A stretch of 64,000 nt of DNA from Cellulophaga sp. BC115SP (GTDB lineage: Bacteria; Bacteroidota; Bacteroidia; Cytophagales; Spirosomataceae): positions 1 through 64,000 of the forward strand of contig NZ_JAAALB010000017.1 of the NCBI RefSeq assembly GCF_009905545.1, read 5' to 3'. Made by a program: the position numbers and the translations under genes. Shown one piece after another: positions 35,877 to 47,323 of this stretch. The notes below the pieces were generated by a model. The model made no database searches. It was not told the origin of the DNA and saw only the letters and a list, made by a program, of their open reading frames with translations. How positions within the stretch are numbered: position 1 is the stretch's first letter; each line of letters starts with the position of its first letter.

Positions 35877-35924
35877 AAATTTTCAGAGGTTATACTATAA
35901 AACCTTAACGAAAACCTTGCTATT

Positions 35925-36164
35925 TTATTCTTGCATTCCACCCTTAATTGCTTCATAATCAGAACGTAAACGACCCATTTCTTTTACCAAAAAGGTTTGT
36001 AATTGTGCATTAAATTCCTTTTGATCTTCTGGAGATAAAGAAGCGTATAAATTCTTCAATTCTTGGTTTATTGTGGCTCTTTCCTCAGCAGAAGAGGCAT
36101 TCATTGAACGAATGTGAAACTGTTTAAAATTAAATTCTGACATTGTAAATGGTGGAATAGACAA
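35925..36164 (-). CDS. Small helical protein upstream of ppk1, function unknown
   Basis: 79 residues, or 72 if the ATG at 36143 (MSEFNFKQF) is used. It is rich in Glu, Lys and Gln and almost entirely helical (AEERATINQELKNLYASL, DQKEFNAQLQTFLVKEM). There is no signal peptide and no cysteine. I do not recognise it. Position and codon use look real, and the 48-bp spacing to ppk1 suggests an operon. It might modulate polyphosphate metabolism, but that is speculation. Confidence 0.6.
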   Translation of the reverse strand: MSIPPFTMSEFNFKQFHIRSMNASSAEERATINQELKNLYASLSPEDQKEFNAQLQTFLVKEMGRLRSDYEAIKGGMQE

Positions 36165-36463
36165 ATTTAAGGTTTATCATTCATTGTAATATTAACAAAA
36201 CGTTAAATTAACAAATGCCAAGCCTTTTAAAAAATTTATGGAGCGAAATGTTTACCCTATTATAGAAAAAATATGATTCTATCATCAATAGAAAGGTATA
36301 ACGGATATAGATAAGGCTCTTGCGACTCATTTTTTTAAAGTCAGTCTCCTACTCTTGCTAAAACTATAACTTGTTACTGGCTTACTTTATTTCAAAATTG
36401 TATTTAAAAAAGATTACTCCTCACTTTGTCTCTCATCAACATCAAAGTTATGTGTCTTTCCTG

Positions 36464-36607
36464 ATTGAGTGAATGGTGGTTGAGTGATTATGTAAAAATT
36501 TGTATTCTAGCAGTAGAGACGCAATGATTGCGTCTTAAGCCAAGTCATATCTAGCATAGTAGCATCAAAAAAGCGGTCGAAAAATATTTTTCGACCGCTT
36601 TTTTGAT
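36464..36607. repeat. Terminator-bearing palindromic repeat R2, copy D
   Basis: Reading left to right: GAGTGAATGG and GAGTGATTATG, AGTAGAGACGCAATGATTG pairing with CGTCTTAAGCC, then the terminator hairpin at 36564-36607 with stem AAAAAAGCGGTCGAAAAAT. It is the mirror orientation of copy B. It occupies the 542-bp gap between the small helical gene and the PEBP-like gene; the rest of that gap (36165-36463) is AT-rich and empty. Confidence 0.85.
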
Positions 36608-36706
36608 AAAAACTTGGAGAATAACCCTATTCTAAAAATTCGGGATGACTCATGTTTGATAAACTGTCAAGATAAATCTGTTGATTTTCTCGTTTGCGAA
36701 GCTTTA

Positions 36707-37258
36707 TTATCTTTTGTAGTAAGATACGATAGACGCTTTCGCCAAGGTATTTTGCCACAAATAGAATCCTACAATCTCAGGATTTGTATTTTCGTCTAAG
36801 CCCAATTTATCTGTTTTCAAAGCATGAATTGTAAAAATATATTGGTGAATACCATGTCCTACTGGTGGACAAGCTCCTCCAAATCCTTTGGCACCATACG
36901 AAGTAACACTCTGGATAGCACCTTTTGGAGCTAATCCTTTTGTCAAGTCACCTGCACCTGATTTTAATTCTTTAACATTAGCAGGAATATCAAAAACTAC
37001 CCAATGCCAAAAACCACTTCCTGTTGGTGCATCTGGGTCATATACCGTAATGGCAAAGCTCTTTGTTCCTTCTGGAGCATTTTCCCACAACAATTGAGGT
37101 GAAATATTTTCACCACTACATCCGAAACCATTAAACTCTTGTTTTTTGGTAAACTGTCCACCAATATCGTTACTTTTTAAAGTAAAAGTTTGTGCATAAG
37201 TACCTGCAAAAGCTGTTAAAACAAAAGCTACAATAAGTAATAATTTTGAGCGTAACAT
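36707..37258 (-). CDS. YbhB/YbcL family (Raf kinase inhibitor-like, PEBP) protein, secreted
   Basis: 183 residues with a signal peptide (1-22, LTAFAGTYAQ). The PEBP fold is recognised by FTLKSNDIGGQFTKKQEF, ISPQLLWENAPEGTKSFAITVYDPDAPTGSGFWHWVVFDIP (the DPDAP...HW ligand site) and YGAKGFGGACPPVGHGIHQYIFTIHAL. Bacterial members bind small anionic or phospholipid-like ligands; a kinase role is unlikely here. The fold is complete and the length normal. It is followed by repeat copy D and preceded by the AraC regulator gene in the same direction. Confidence 0.92.
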   Translation of the reverse strand: MLRSKLLLIVAFVLTAFAGTYAQTFTLKSNDIGGQFTKKQEFNGFGCSGENISPQLLWENAPEGTKSFAITVYDPDAPTGSGFWHWVVFDIPANVKELKSGAGDLTKGLAPKGAIQSVTSYGAKGFGGACPPVGHGIHQYIFTIHALKTDKLGLDENTNPEIVGFYLWQNTLAKASIVSYYKR

Positions 37259-37409
37259 ATTAATAAGGTTTTAATTGATAAGAATAAAGGTTTTTCAGCT
37301 AGTAAGATTATTCTTTCTGCTAATATCCTTTTGTACACTACAAAATTACAGGATTGAAATCTAATAGGGGTATTGCTTTCGGTTTAATTACTTATGAAAA
37401 AAGGTCAAA

Positions 37410-38255
37410 CTAAGCAATCTGTCTTGGACTTACGCCAAACTGATGCTTAAAGGCAGCGCTGAAATTAGATAAATTCTCATAGCCAAATAACTGGTATATC
37501 TCCGAAGCTTTCATTTCTCCTTGGCTTAACATTTCCTTGGCTCGTGCGAGGCGCTTGGCTTGTAACCATTTACCGGGGCTTTCATGGTAGATACTCATAA
37601 AATGACGTTTGAAGGTAGACAAACTCATATTACACAAAAAAGCAAGCTCTTCTAAATTAAGATTGGTGTAAAGATTATCCTCTATGACTTTTCTAAAGGA
37701 AACTTCTTGCTGATTGAGTAACAGTCCTTGTAGAAACACCACAAACGAGTCGCCATATTTGTCTATCAAATAAAGCATAATTTCTTCCCATTTTAAGGTC
37801 AATATAGCCGAATTGAGTAACTGAGGCTTTTGAAGATACAACCTCAGCGACGCAACCAAATGCTGAATGTAGTTATCTTGTTCTAAGACAAAAAAAGCAT
37901 TTTGTCCTTCTGCTTTCGCTCGAACAAATTGAGGGTATTTCAGAAAAAAGTTAGATACATTTTCTGGCGAAAAGAATAACAACACACTCTGATAAGAATT
38001 ACTATCGCCCAAACATTCGGACATCAAACAATTGCCTGATGCCATCACTACAGCATATTGCTTATCAACCTGTACAGTATCATTCGAAAAATGTATTTTC
38101 TTTTGTCCATGTACCAAAAAACTAATCACATGCTGACGCAAAGTCACTTTGCTATTAAGATGATCTTCGGCAGCATGATAATCAAAGACATTCAATTCAG
38201 GTAAATCTCCCGTCTGAAATAAATCTTGTGGTATGGTATGCGTGGTAGCCTGCAT
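37410..38255 (-). CDS. AraC-family transcriptional regulator
   Basis: 281 residues. The C-terminal AraC/XylS DNA-binding domain (about 180-281) carries two helix-turn-helix units: LEELAFLCNMSLSTFKRHF and ASEIYQLFGYENLSNFSAAFKHQFGVSPRQ. The N-terminal half (about 1-165) is a cupin-like sensor (HVISFLVHGQKKIHFSNDTV). The sensor resembles those of ExsA-type or arabinose-like regulators, but its ligand cannot be told. Its target could be the PEBP gene downstream, which is a guess from order only. Confidence 0.92.
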   Translation of the reverse strand: MQATTHTIPQDLFQTGDLPELNVFDYHAAEDHLNSKVTLRQHVISFLVHGQKKIHFSNDTVQVDKQYAVVMASGNCLMSECLGDSNSYQSVLLFFSPENVSNFFLKYPQFVRAKAEGQNAFFVLEQDNYIQHLVASLRLYLQKPQLLNSAILTLKWEEIMLYLIDKYGDSFVVFLQGLLLNQQEVSFRKVIEDNLYTNLNLEELAFLCNMSLSTFKRHFMSIYHESPGKWLQAKRLARAKEMLSQGEMKASEIYQLFGYENLSNFSAAFKHQFGVSPRQIA

Positions 38256-38267
38256 GGATAATAGCTG

Positions 38268-38515
38268 ATTGAGTGGGTGAGTGATTTAGTGATTTTTTAA
38301 ATCTGTATTCCAACAGTAGAGACGCAATGTTTTGCGTCTTAAGCCGATTCATTTCTAGTGTATATTAAAAAGGCGGTCGAAAAACCAATTCCGACCGCCT
38401 TTTTAATAGAATATTTTAGCAAATAGTTCATGAGCTTTAGACACAAAATATGGCATCTCCACTAGTAAAATTTATGAAAAACAATCACTCATTCACTCAA
38501 TCACAACTTACTAAA
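38268..38515. repeat. Terminator-bearing palindromic repeat R2, copy E
   Basis: The left half has GAGTGGGTGAGTG, AGTAGAGACGCAATGTTTTG and CGTCTTAAGCC; the hairpin is at 38364-38407 (stem ATTAAAAAGGCGGTCG with its complement); the right half carries degenerate GACACAAAATATGGCATCTCC and AATCACTCATTCACTCAATC. It ends gyrB transcription and separates gyrB from the regulator. Confidence 0.83.
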
Positions 38516-38526
38516 TAGCAAGATGA

Positions 38527-40942
<2,416 letters not shown>

Positions 40943-40971
40943 ACGCCTCAATCTGGCTGATTGAGGCGTTG
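40943..40971 (-). terminator. Terminator of purH
   Basis: The 12-bp perfect stem AACGCCTCAATC (40943-40954) pairs with GATTGAGGCGTT (40960-40971) around a 5-nt loop. On the minus strand the stem is followed by TTTTT-like sequence. It is 9 bp past the purH stop codon at 40980. Confidence 0.85.
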
Positions 40972-40979
40972 TATATTTT

Positions 40980-42500
40980 CTAGTGTTTGAAGTGTCTCAC
41001 ACCAGTCATTACCATTGCTAAGCCATTGGCATCGCAATAAGCAACAGAATCTTTATCTTTAATAGAACCACCAGGTTGTACAACCGCCGTAATTCCTGCT
41101 TTGTGAGCAATTTCAACACAGTCTGGGAATGGGAAGAACGCATCCGATGCCATTACTGAACCAGTTAAATCAAAACCAAACTCATTTGCTTTTTCGATGG
41201 CTTGTTTCAAGGCATCCACACGTGAAGTTTGACCTACACCTGAGGCGATTAATTGACCGTCTTTTGCCAATACAATTGTGTTAGATTTTGTATGCTTACA
41301 AACTTTCAACGCAAATTCTAAAGCTTTCAATTCTGCTTCAGTAGGAGCTTTTTCAGTTACAGTACGCATTTGAGGTGCTGTTTCTGTAGCTAAATCTTTA
41401 TCTTGCTCTAAAACACCATTCAACAAAGTTTTGAACATTTTCTTACCAAATGCCACTTCATTGCGTCTCAATAAGATACGGTTTTTCTTCGTTTTCAAAA
41501 TCTCAAGTGCTTCTGGCGTGAACGAAGGAGCAATCAAAATTTCGAAGAACAATGAGTTCATTGCCTCAGCTGCTTCAGCATCTACTTCGCCATTAGTCGC
41601 CAACACACCACCAAACGCTGAAATAGTATCACAAGCAAATGCATTCAAGTACGCCTGTTTTACCGTTTCGGCAGAAGCCACACCACAAGCATTAGTATGC
41701 TTGATGATCACAAATGAAGTTTGAGTAAACTCATCCAACAATGTAATACAAGCATCTACGTCAACCAAGTTGTTATAAGAAAGTTCTTTACCATTTAATT
41801 TCTCGAAAAGCGCTTCCAAATCGCCATAGAATGTAGCAGTTTGGTGAGGGTTTTCACCATAACGCAACGAGTGGTTTGGTAAAGCTTTGAAATCATAAAT
41901 ATCTGTTGTGTTGCCAGAGAAATACGCATGAATAGCCGTATCATAATGAGATGACACGCCAAATGCCAACATGGCAAAACGCTTACGGTCTGCTAAGTCA
42001 GTTCCACCATTTTTAGCTTCCAACAATGCTAATACTTCTGCATACTGTGTACGAGAAGAAACAATCAATACGTCATTGAAGTTTTTAGCAGCACCACGAA
42101 TCAATGAGATACCACCGATGTCGATTTTCTCGATGATGTCGTCTTCAGAAGCACCACCTGCTACAGTTTCTTCAAATGGATAAAGGTCCACAATTACCAA
42201 GTCAATCGAAGGGATTTCGAATTGAGCTGCTGTTTGCACATCGCCTTCATTGTCACGACGGTATAAAATTCCACCAAATACTTTTGGGTGCAAAGTTTTT
42301 ACACGACCACCAAAAATAGAAGGATAGCTAGTAAGATCTTCTACGGCAGTTACAGGAATACCCATTTCTTCGATGAAAGTTTGAGTACCACCTGTTGAGT
42401 AAATTTTTACCCCGTTCTTGTGGAGGAGTTCAACAATTGGAGCGAGTCCGTCTTTGTAATAAACCGAAATGAGGGCTGATTGGATTTTTTTGGATGACAT
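40980..42500 (-). CDS. purH: Bifunctional AICAR formyltransferase / IMP cyclohydrolase
   Basis: Last two steps of IMP synthesis. 506 residues. The N-terminal cyclohydrolase domain (MGS-like) has IYSTGGTQTFIEEMGIPVTAVEDLTSYPSIFGGRVKTLHP. The C-terminal formyltransferase has LRYGENPHQTATFYG, FVIIKHTNACGVASAETV, KVCKHTKSNTIVLAKDGQLIASGVGQTSRVDA and the end SDAFFPFPDCVEIAHKAGITAVVQPGGSIKD. All the expected motifs are intact. It stands alone with its terminator 9 bp downstream. Confidence 0.98.
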   Translation of the reverse strand: MSSKKIQSALISVYYKDGLAPIVELLHKNGVKIYSTGGTQTFIEEMGIPVTAVEDLTSYPSIFGGRVKTLHPKVFGGILYRRDNEGDVQTAAQFEIPSIDLVIVDLYPFEETVAGGASEDDIIEKIDIGGISLIRGAAKNFNDVLIVSSRTQYAEVLALLEAKNGGTDLADRKRFAMLAFGVSSHYDTAIHAYFSGNTTDIYDFKALPNHSLRYGENPHQTATFYGDLEALFEKLNGKELSYNNLVDVDACITLLDEFTQTSFVIIKHTNACGVASAETVKQAYLNAFACDTISAFGGVLATNGEVDAEAAEAMNSLFFEILIAPSFTPEALEILKTKKNRILLRRNEVAFGKKMFKTLLNGVLEQDKDLATETAPQMRTVTEKAPTEAELKALEFALKVCKHTKSNTIVLAKDGQLIASGVGQTSRVDALKQAIEKANEFGFDLTGSVMASDAFFPFPDCVEIAHKAGITAVVQPGGSIKDKDSVAYCDANGLAMVMTGVRHFKH

Positions 42501-42861
42501 TGTTTTGATACATTTTCGGCTAGTTGCTCGTTAGGGCTTTAGTTTATGTGTGTTACCCTACAACTAACCTCGTCAGAATGAAAGTGCAAAAATAAGCAAT
42601 TTTGTATTTTTCGTAGTGCTTTAAGGCAATTTTATCTAAAACAAATAACTATTTATAGGTCATTTAGATAAATCGTCTATCCTATCTACACAAGAGTTCG
42701 TGTAAAATTGACACAGCCAGCCCTTTTGTTTAAAGTCTTTTGGCTATATTTGAATGATGCTGTAACCTTCAAGGTGGTTAGCAAATGGCTTTATGCTGTT
42801 TTGCTTTCTGAGAGTCAACAGTCCACACCCAAATATCATAACCCTGTTATCCATTAAAGTC
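42501..42861 (+). promoter_or_regulatory. Intergenic region with a candidate promoter of the SGNH hydrolase gene
   Basis: TATATTTG at 42745-42752 matches TAnnTTTG, with TTTG at 42725-42728 as the -33 element. The spacer is 16 bp, a little short of the usual 19. This would give a leader of about 100 nt before the ATG at 42862. The remainder of the gap (divergent purH upstream region) shows no gene. Confidence 0.45.
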
Positions 42862-43470
42862 ATGTTTTGGTACGAAGAAGAAGTTAAACGATTAGAGAAA
42901 TTACAAAAAACCTTAGAATATCAACCCCAAACGGCTTTTTATGGAAGTTCGACTTTTACGCTTTGGCAATCGCTTTACCAAGACTTTGTACCTTTCCAAC
43001 CTGTAAACTTAGGCTTTGGTGGCTCTACACTAGCAGCCTGTACTTGGTATTTTGATAGAGTATTCAAATACCAAAAGTCTCTCGATAATATTATCGTGTA
43101 TGCGGGAGACAATGACTTGAGCAATAATCGCCATCCAGAGGAAATTTATATCTTTCTTTTTCAGCTTTTTGAAAAAGTCAAAGAACGCTATGGCGATATT
43201 CATTGCTCTTATGTTTCGATTAAGCCCAGTCCGATTCGTTGGTATCTCAACGACCAAGTAAAATATACTAATATGATTATCAAAAACGAGATTGAAGCTC
43301 GTCAGAATCCCTATTGGCATTTTGTAAATATTTATGATAATTATTTAGGATACGACAATCGTCCCAATCCACAATACTACGAAAACGACGGATTGCATTT
43401 CAATACACAAGGACATACTATTTTGAAGGAAATTTTATTGAAACATTTATCTCAAATTAAACAAGTTTAA
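42862..43470 (+). CDS. SGNH/GDSL-family hydrolase
   Basis: 202 residues from the ATG at 42862 (an upstream ATG at 42793 adds a non-conserved leader). The four SGNH blocks can be read: block I TAFYGSSTFTLWQSL (Ser in GSS), block II LGFGGSTLAACT (Gly), block III VYAGDNDLSN (Asn in GDND) and block V DGLHFNTQGH (Asp-x-x-His). It has no signal peptide and is likely cytoplasmic. It belongs to the lipase/acylhydrolase superfamily; the ester substrate is unknown. It is followed 53 bp later by an esterase gene, probably in one unit. Confidence 0.85.
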   Translation: MFWYEEEVKRLEKLQKTLEYQPQTAFYGSSTFTLWQSLYQDFVPFQPVNLGFGGSTLAACTWYFDRVFKYQKSLDNIIVYAGDNDLSNNRHPEEIYIFLFQLFEKVKERYGDIHCSYVSIKPSPIRWYLNDQVKYTNMIIKNEIEARQNPYWHFVNIYDNYLGYDNRPNPQYYENDGLHFNTQGHTILKEILLKHLSQIKQV

Positions 43471-43523
43471 AAGATTTCCTATTAAATTTCTGACCTATCA
43501 ATCCCTTTTAAAATTCCGCTATC

Positions 43524-44252
43524 ATGACCCGCTCATACCACCAATGGTTTAGTCCAAACCTTCAAAAAAACATGGAGTTACTGGTATTTGGGCATACTGG
43601 AACACGTGTACTATTTTTTCCTACAAGGGCTGCAAGGTTTTATGACTATGAAGACTGGGGAGTAATTGCTGCCATTCAAGACAAAATCGAAGCTGGATAT
43701 TTACAGGTCTTTTGTGTAGATAGCGTAGATGCCGAAAGTTTATACAACGAATATATCACTCCTCGCGAACGCATTGTACGTCATATTGCTTACGAACAGT
43801 ATATTATACAGGAGGTGATTCCGTTTATGCATCAAATCAATCCTTTTAGTGATATGATTTCGGCAGGTTGTAGCTTGGGGGCTTACCATGCTATCAATGT
43901 AGCAATGAAATATCCTCATTATTTCTGTAAAGCGGTAGGCATGAGTGGACGCTATGACTTGACTTGGGCGACAGGATATTTTAGGGATTTGTTTAGTGGC
44001 TACCACGATGAGGATATTTATTTCAACACGCCTATTCAATTTATTCCGAATCTTCAGGACGAGCAAACACTTGCCGATTTACGCAAAATGGATATTATTT
44101 TAGCCATCGGACAAGAAGATGCGTTTTTGGAAAATAACATTCATTTTAGCGAAATTCTTAACCATAAAGATATTCACCATCATTTGTACGTCTGGGACGA
44201 AGAAGCTCACAAAGCTCGCTATTGGCGCAAAATGGTACAGATATATCTTTAA
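43524..44252 (+). CDS. Esterase-family alpha/beta hydrolase
   Basis: 242 residues. The nucleophile elbow is GCSLGAYHA (in MISAGCSLGAYHAINVAMKYP), preceded by YIIQEVIPFMHQINPF. The late acidic and histidine residues are in ILAIGQEDAFLENN and VWDEEAHKARYWRK. It is nearest to the putative esterase / Fes-like group (esterase D type), without a signal peptide. It pairs with the SGNH hydrolase upstream (53-bp spacing) and the P450 gene 250 bp downstream; a shared pathway is an open possibility. Confidence 0.85.
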   Translation: MTRSYHQWFSPNLQKNMELLVFGHTGTRVLFFPTRAARFYDYEDWGVIAAIQDKIEAGYLQVFCVDSVDAESLYNEYITPRERIVRHIAYEQYIIQEVIPFMHQINPFSDMISAGCSLGAYHAINVAMKYPHYFCKAVGMSGRYDLTWATGYFRDLFSGYHDEDIYFNTPIQFIPNLQDEQTLADLRKMDIILAIGQEDAFLENNIHFSEILNHKDIHHHLYVWDEEAHKARYWRKMVQIYL

Positions 44253-44337
44253 ATTGAGTGAATTGATATTGAGTGATTGAGTGTTTTACATTTACACAAT
44301 CATTTATTTTACAGATAGTTATTCATCCATATAGGAT

Positions 44338-44463
44338 TATACGAAGGATTTTAAACTATTGCAGATTTGGGATTTCTGATTTCGAAAATACTGAAAAGTA
44401 GGTTACGCTTTCGCAATCCAACATCCGATATCTGAAATGGGTAATTTTTAAAATCATTCATAA
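44338..44463. repeat. Dispersed repeat R3, degenerate copy in reverse orientation
   Basis: The left part ATACGAAGGATT, ACTATTGCAGATTTGGGATTTC and the right part CAACATCCGATATCTGAAAT are the reverse complement of the two ends of the element at 63529-63678. The right terminus has decayed (AAAATCATTCA). It lies between the esterase and P450 genes. Confidence 0.7.
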
Positions 44464-44502
44464 AGCACCAATACTCAACTCCTTTTATTTTACGGACAAT
44501 CT

Positions 44503-45879
44503 ATGTTTCTTAAAAAAGCTCCAGTGGTCAAGGGTGTGTTTTTCTTTGGACACGCATTAGAATTTGGACGGGATCCGCTTACTTTTTTGCTTAAACTTCA
44601 AGATAACTACGAGCGTATTGCACAATTACGGATTGTGTATCTCAAAGTCAACTTGCTGCTCAACGCAGAGGACATCAAATATGTGTTACAAGAAAACAGC
44701 AAAGCCTTCGTCAAAGGACGTGCTTACAGAGTTCTTGGACAGGTGCTAGGAAATGGTATTTTGACGAGTCATGGTGAATTTTGGCATCGCCAACGTAAGC
44801 TAGCACAGCCTGCTTTTTATAAGCAGCGTTTGGCCTTGTTAGTCGATATCATGAACGACGAGACGATGACTTTGATTAAACGCTGGGAAGCTAGCCTCCA
44901 ACAAGAAAATGGTTCTTCTATCCTACCTATGACCAAAGAAATGATGGCGACTACCTTAGTAATTGTCACCAAATCGTTGTTTGGCACGGGTATAGACGCC
45001 AATAAAATCGCTCATATTTCTCAGGATATTGATACCCTCAATGAAATTTTGAGCTTACAGATGCGTACCCCTGTAAGATTCCCGATGTGGGTTCCCACCA
45101 CAATCAATCAGCGATTCAAAGCTTCGTCTCAGCGGTTAGATGCTGTCATTCAAGAAATTATTAGTACTCGCAGAAATGCCCTTGAATCTAATCCAGAGGC
45201 ACAATTTGATGATTTATTGCAAATGCTTATCACTGCCAAGGACGAAGAAACGGGCGAACAAATGACCGACAAGCAACTACGAGACGAGATAGTTACGCTG
45301 TTTATTGCTGGTCATGAAACCACCGCCATGGCAATGTCTTGGGCCATGTATCTGTTGGCGCAACATCCTGATATAGTCCAAAAAATGCGTCGTGAATCGA
45401 ATGAGGTATTAGGAGAGAATTTACCCAATTTTGAGAATATCCGACAACTAACTTACACCGCACAAGTAGTGAACGAGGTGCTAAGGCTATATCCTCCAGC
45501 ATGGGCAATTAGCAGGCAAGTGATGAATGACCAAGCACTTGGGGAGTATTTGATTCCTGCTAAAGAACAAGTGTTTTTTTGTCCGTATTTGCTACACCGC
45601 AACAAAGCCTATTGGACAAATCCAGAGGAATTTAATCCTGACAATTTTTTACCAGAGCGAATAAAACAACGCCCAAGTTATGCGTATTTACCATTTGGGG
45701 GCGGACCTAGACTTTGTATTGGAAACAATTTTGCCTTGATGGAAATGCAAATTATGTTAGCCCTATTAGTCAAACATTTTGATTTTGAAAAAATGGAAAA
45801 TGTGATTCCTGACCCACAAATTACCCTCAAACCAAAAGGTAATATGCCCATCAAAGTAAGAATGAGTAGTGAGTTTTGA
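44503..45879 (+). CDS. Cytochrome P450
   Basis: A 458-residue haem monooxygenase. The I-helix motif is AGHETT (269-274), ExxR is E325VLR328, and the haem loop is FGGGPRLCIGNNF with the cysteine ligand at 405. WTNPEEFNPDNFLPER precedes the loop, as in CYP102/CYP4-like bacterial enzymes. There is no fused reductase, so it needs separate redox partners, none of which I see nearby. The I-helix and the F/G-helix region (RWEASLQQENG) are intact, so it should be active. Likely substrates are fatty acids or hydrophobic metabolites. Confidence 0.95.
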   Translation: MFLKKAPVVKGVFFFGHALEFGRDPLTFLLKLQDNYERIAQLRIVYLKVNLLLNAEDIKYVLQENSKAFVKGRAYRVLGQVLGNGILTSHGEFWHRQRKLAQPAFYKQRLALLVDIMNDETMTLIKRWEASLQQENGSSILPMTKEMMATTLVIVTKSLFGTGIDANKIAHISQDIDTLNEILSLQMRTPVRFPMWVPTTINQRFKASSQRLDAVIQEIISTRRNALESNPEAQFDDLLQMLITAKDEETGEQMTDKQLRDEIVTLFIAGHETTAMAMSWAMYLLAQHPDIVQKMRRESNEVLGENLPNFENIRQLTYTAQVVNEVLRLYPPAWAISRQVMNDQALGEYLIPAKEQVFFCPYLLHRNKAYWTNPEEFNPDNFLPERIKQRPSYAYLPFGGGPRLCIGNNFALMEMQIMLALLVKHFDFEKMENVIPDPQITLKPKGNMPIKVRMSSEF

Positions 45880-45923
45880 GTCTATTTTTTGATTACTAAT
45901 ATTTTACCAACTTAATTCTACAC

Positions 45924-46014
45924 GATGGCTTAAAGCGGTAGGATAAAAGTGAAATAGTATTTCTCATGAAGTAATAGAAACTTCTTTGCCTAATGCCTAC
46001 AGCTTATTGCTAAA
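45924..46014. repeat. Dispersed repeat R4 copy
   Basis: GATGGCTTAAAGCGGTAGG on the left and GCCTAATGCCTACAGCTTATTGC on the right are inverted forms of the words shared with 18895, 49537 and 60424. It lies in the 459-bp gap between the P450 and coiled-coil genes. The rest (46015-46338) is AT-rich and empty. Confidence 0.6.
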
Positions 46015-46338
46015 AGCAAACATTATAATAATCCAGTAAATGGTATCACTTACATGATGCTTATATGCTTAGAAAAACGTACATTAGTAAAGCTTTCTGA
46101 GTTATAAGCCTTATCCTTGTTTCTGCTAACTTTCAATTTGTCCATCTATATCTACGTTTGGACAGCTTTGCAACACACACCATTACATTGAATTTCAATC
46201 GATAATCCTTTATTTTCATCAATACACACAAAATATTGATATTTCAAATGAAAATTTATTTCGGTTCAAAACTTTATCTATTATTGCAACCGTAATTTAT
46301 GGTAAAATATATCTTTTCATTTTTAGTACTTTATTATT

Positions 46339-47304
46339 ATGAATAATCAAAATTCGCCTAACTCAAGCAACAATAGCCTTCTCAAAATTCTTTTGGGACT
46401 TGCGGCTGTTGTTATTTTGGTTTTAGGCTATATGCTATTTAATGCAAATCAAAAAACTGAAAGTCAGGAATCTATCATTAATCAAAAAATTGAAGAACTG
46501 ACCACGGTACGTACTCGTTTGGATTCTATTTCAACACAACTAGATGCCAAAATCGCTGAAATTAAGGAGCTTGGCGGCAAAGTTGAAGAACTGGAACACC
46601 TGAAAGCTCGCTTAAATCATGACAAAGCCGAACTAAAAAATACCAGTAAGTTTGACAAAAATACCTACGAAGAGAAAATCCAAGAATACATTGCTTTACT
46701 ATCTGAAAAAGACCAACAAATCAATAAGCTTCGTTCAGAGAATGAAAGTTTGGTGAAGGAAAAAGGTATTCTTACACAAGAGAAGGAAGGCGTTGTACGT
46801 GAAAATACAGGCTTACGTGCCGAGCGTGAAGTCCTGACTCAATCTGTTACTGAAGAACGTAGTAAAAACGAAGAACTAAGCAAAAAAGTTAGAATTGGTG
46901 CTCAATTAAAAGCCATCAATATTCAGGCACTGGCAGTGAGTTCTCGAGGAAAGGTACAAGATGGAGGCAATTATAAATCAAAGAAAATGAATCAGTTATT
47001 GATTATTTTCACGCTTCCTTCTAACCCTTTAACAGAGCAAAATGAAAAGGAAATCATTCTTCGTATTCTAGATCCAACGGGTGCTGTGATTTCGGATAGT
47101 GCATTAGGCTCGGGAATTTTCCAATTTAATGGCATCGAAACAGCTTACACTTCCAAAAAAGTCATAGAATATACGAGTAATGACCAACGTGTTGAAATGC
47201 TTTTTAGTCGTGGCGAAAACTCAAGGTACAATGCTGGTAATTATACAATAGAATTGTATGCTGAAGGATTTAAAATTGGACAAGGCGTATTTAGCGTAAA
47301 ATAA
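46339..47304 (+). CDS. Membrane-anchored coiled-coil protein with conserved C-terminal beta domain (paralogue 1)
   Basis: 321 residues. A polar Asn/Ser N-terminus precedes one TM helix (about 14-34, LLKILLGLAAVVILVLGYML). A long coiled coil follows (about 40-190; LDSISTQLDAKIAEIKELGG). The C-terminal domain (about 195-321) includes INIQALAVSSRGKVQDGGNY, LRILDPTGAVISDS and YNAGNYTIELYAEGF. It is clearly paralogous to 60915-61868 along its length. I know no named family. It ends at full-length repeat copy F. The domain order suggests an inner-membrane protein with a periplasmic rod and a terminal binding domain. Confidence 0.85.
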   Translation: MNNQNSPNSSNNSLLKILLGLAAVVILVLGYMLFNANQKTESQESIINQKIEELTTVRTRLDSISTQLDAKIAEIKELGGKVEELEHLKARLNHDKAELKNTSKFDKNTYEEKIQEYIALLSEKDQQINKLRSENESLVKEKGILTQEKEGVVRENTGLRAEREVLTQSVTEERSKNEELSKKVRIGAQLKAINIQALAVSSRGKVQDGGNYKSKKMNQLLIIFTLPSNPLTEQNEKEIILRILDPTGAVISDSALGSGIFQFNGIETAYTSKKVIEYTSNDQRVEMLFSRGENSRYNAGNYTIELYAEGFKIGQGVFSVK

Positions 47305-47323
47305 GTTGAGTTATTTATATTCA

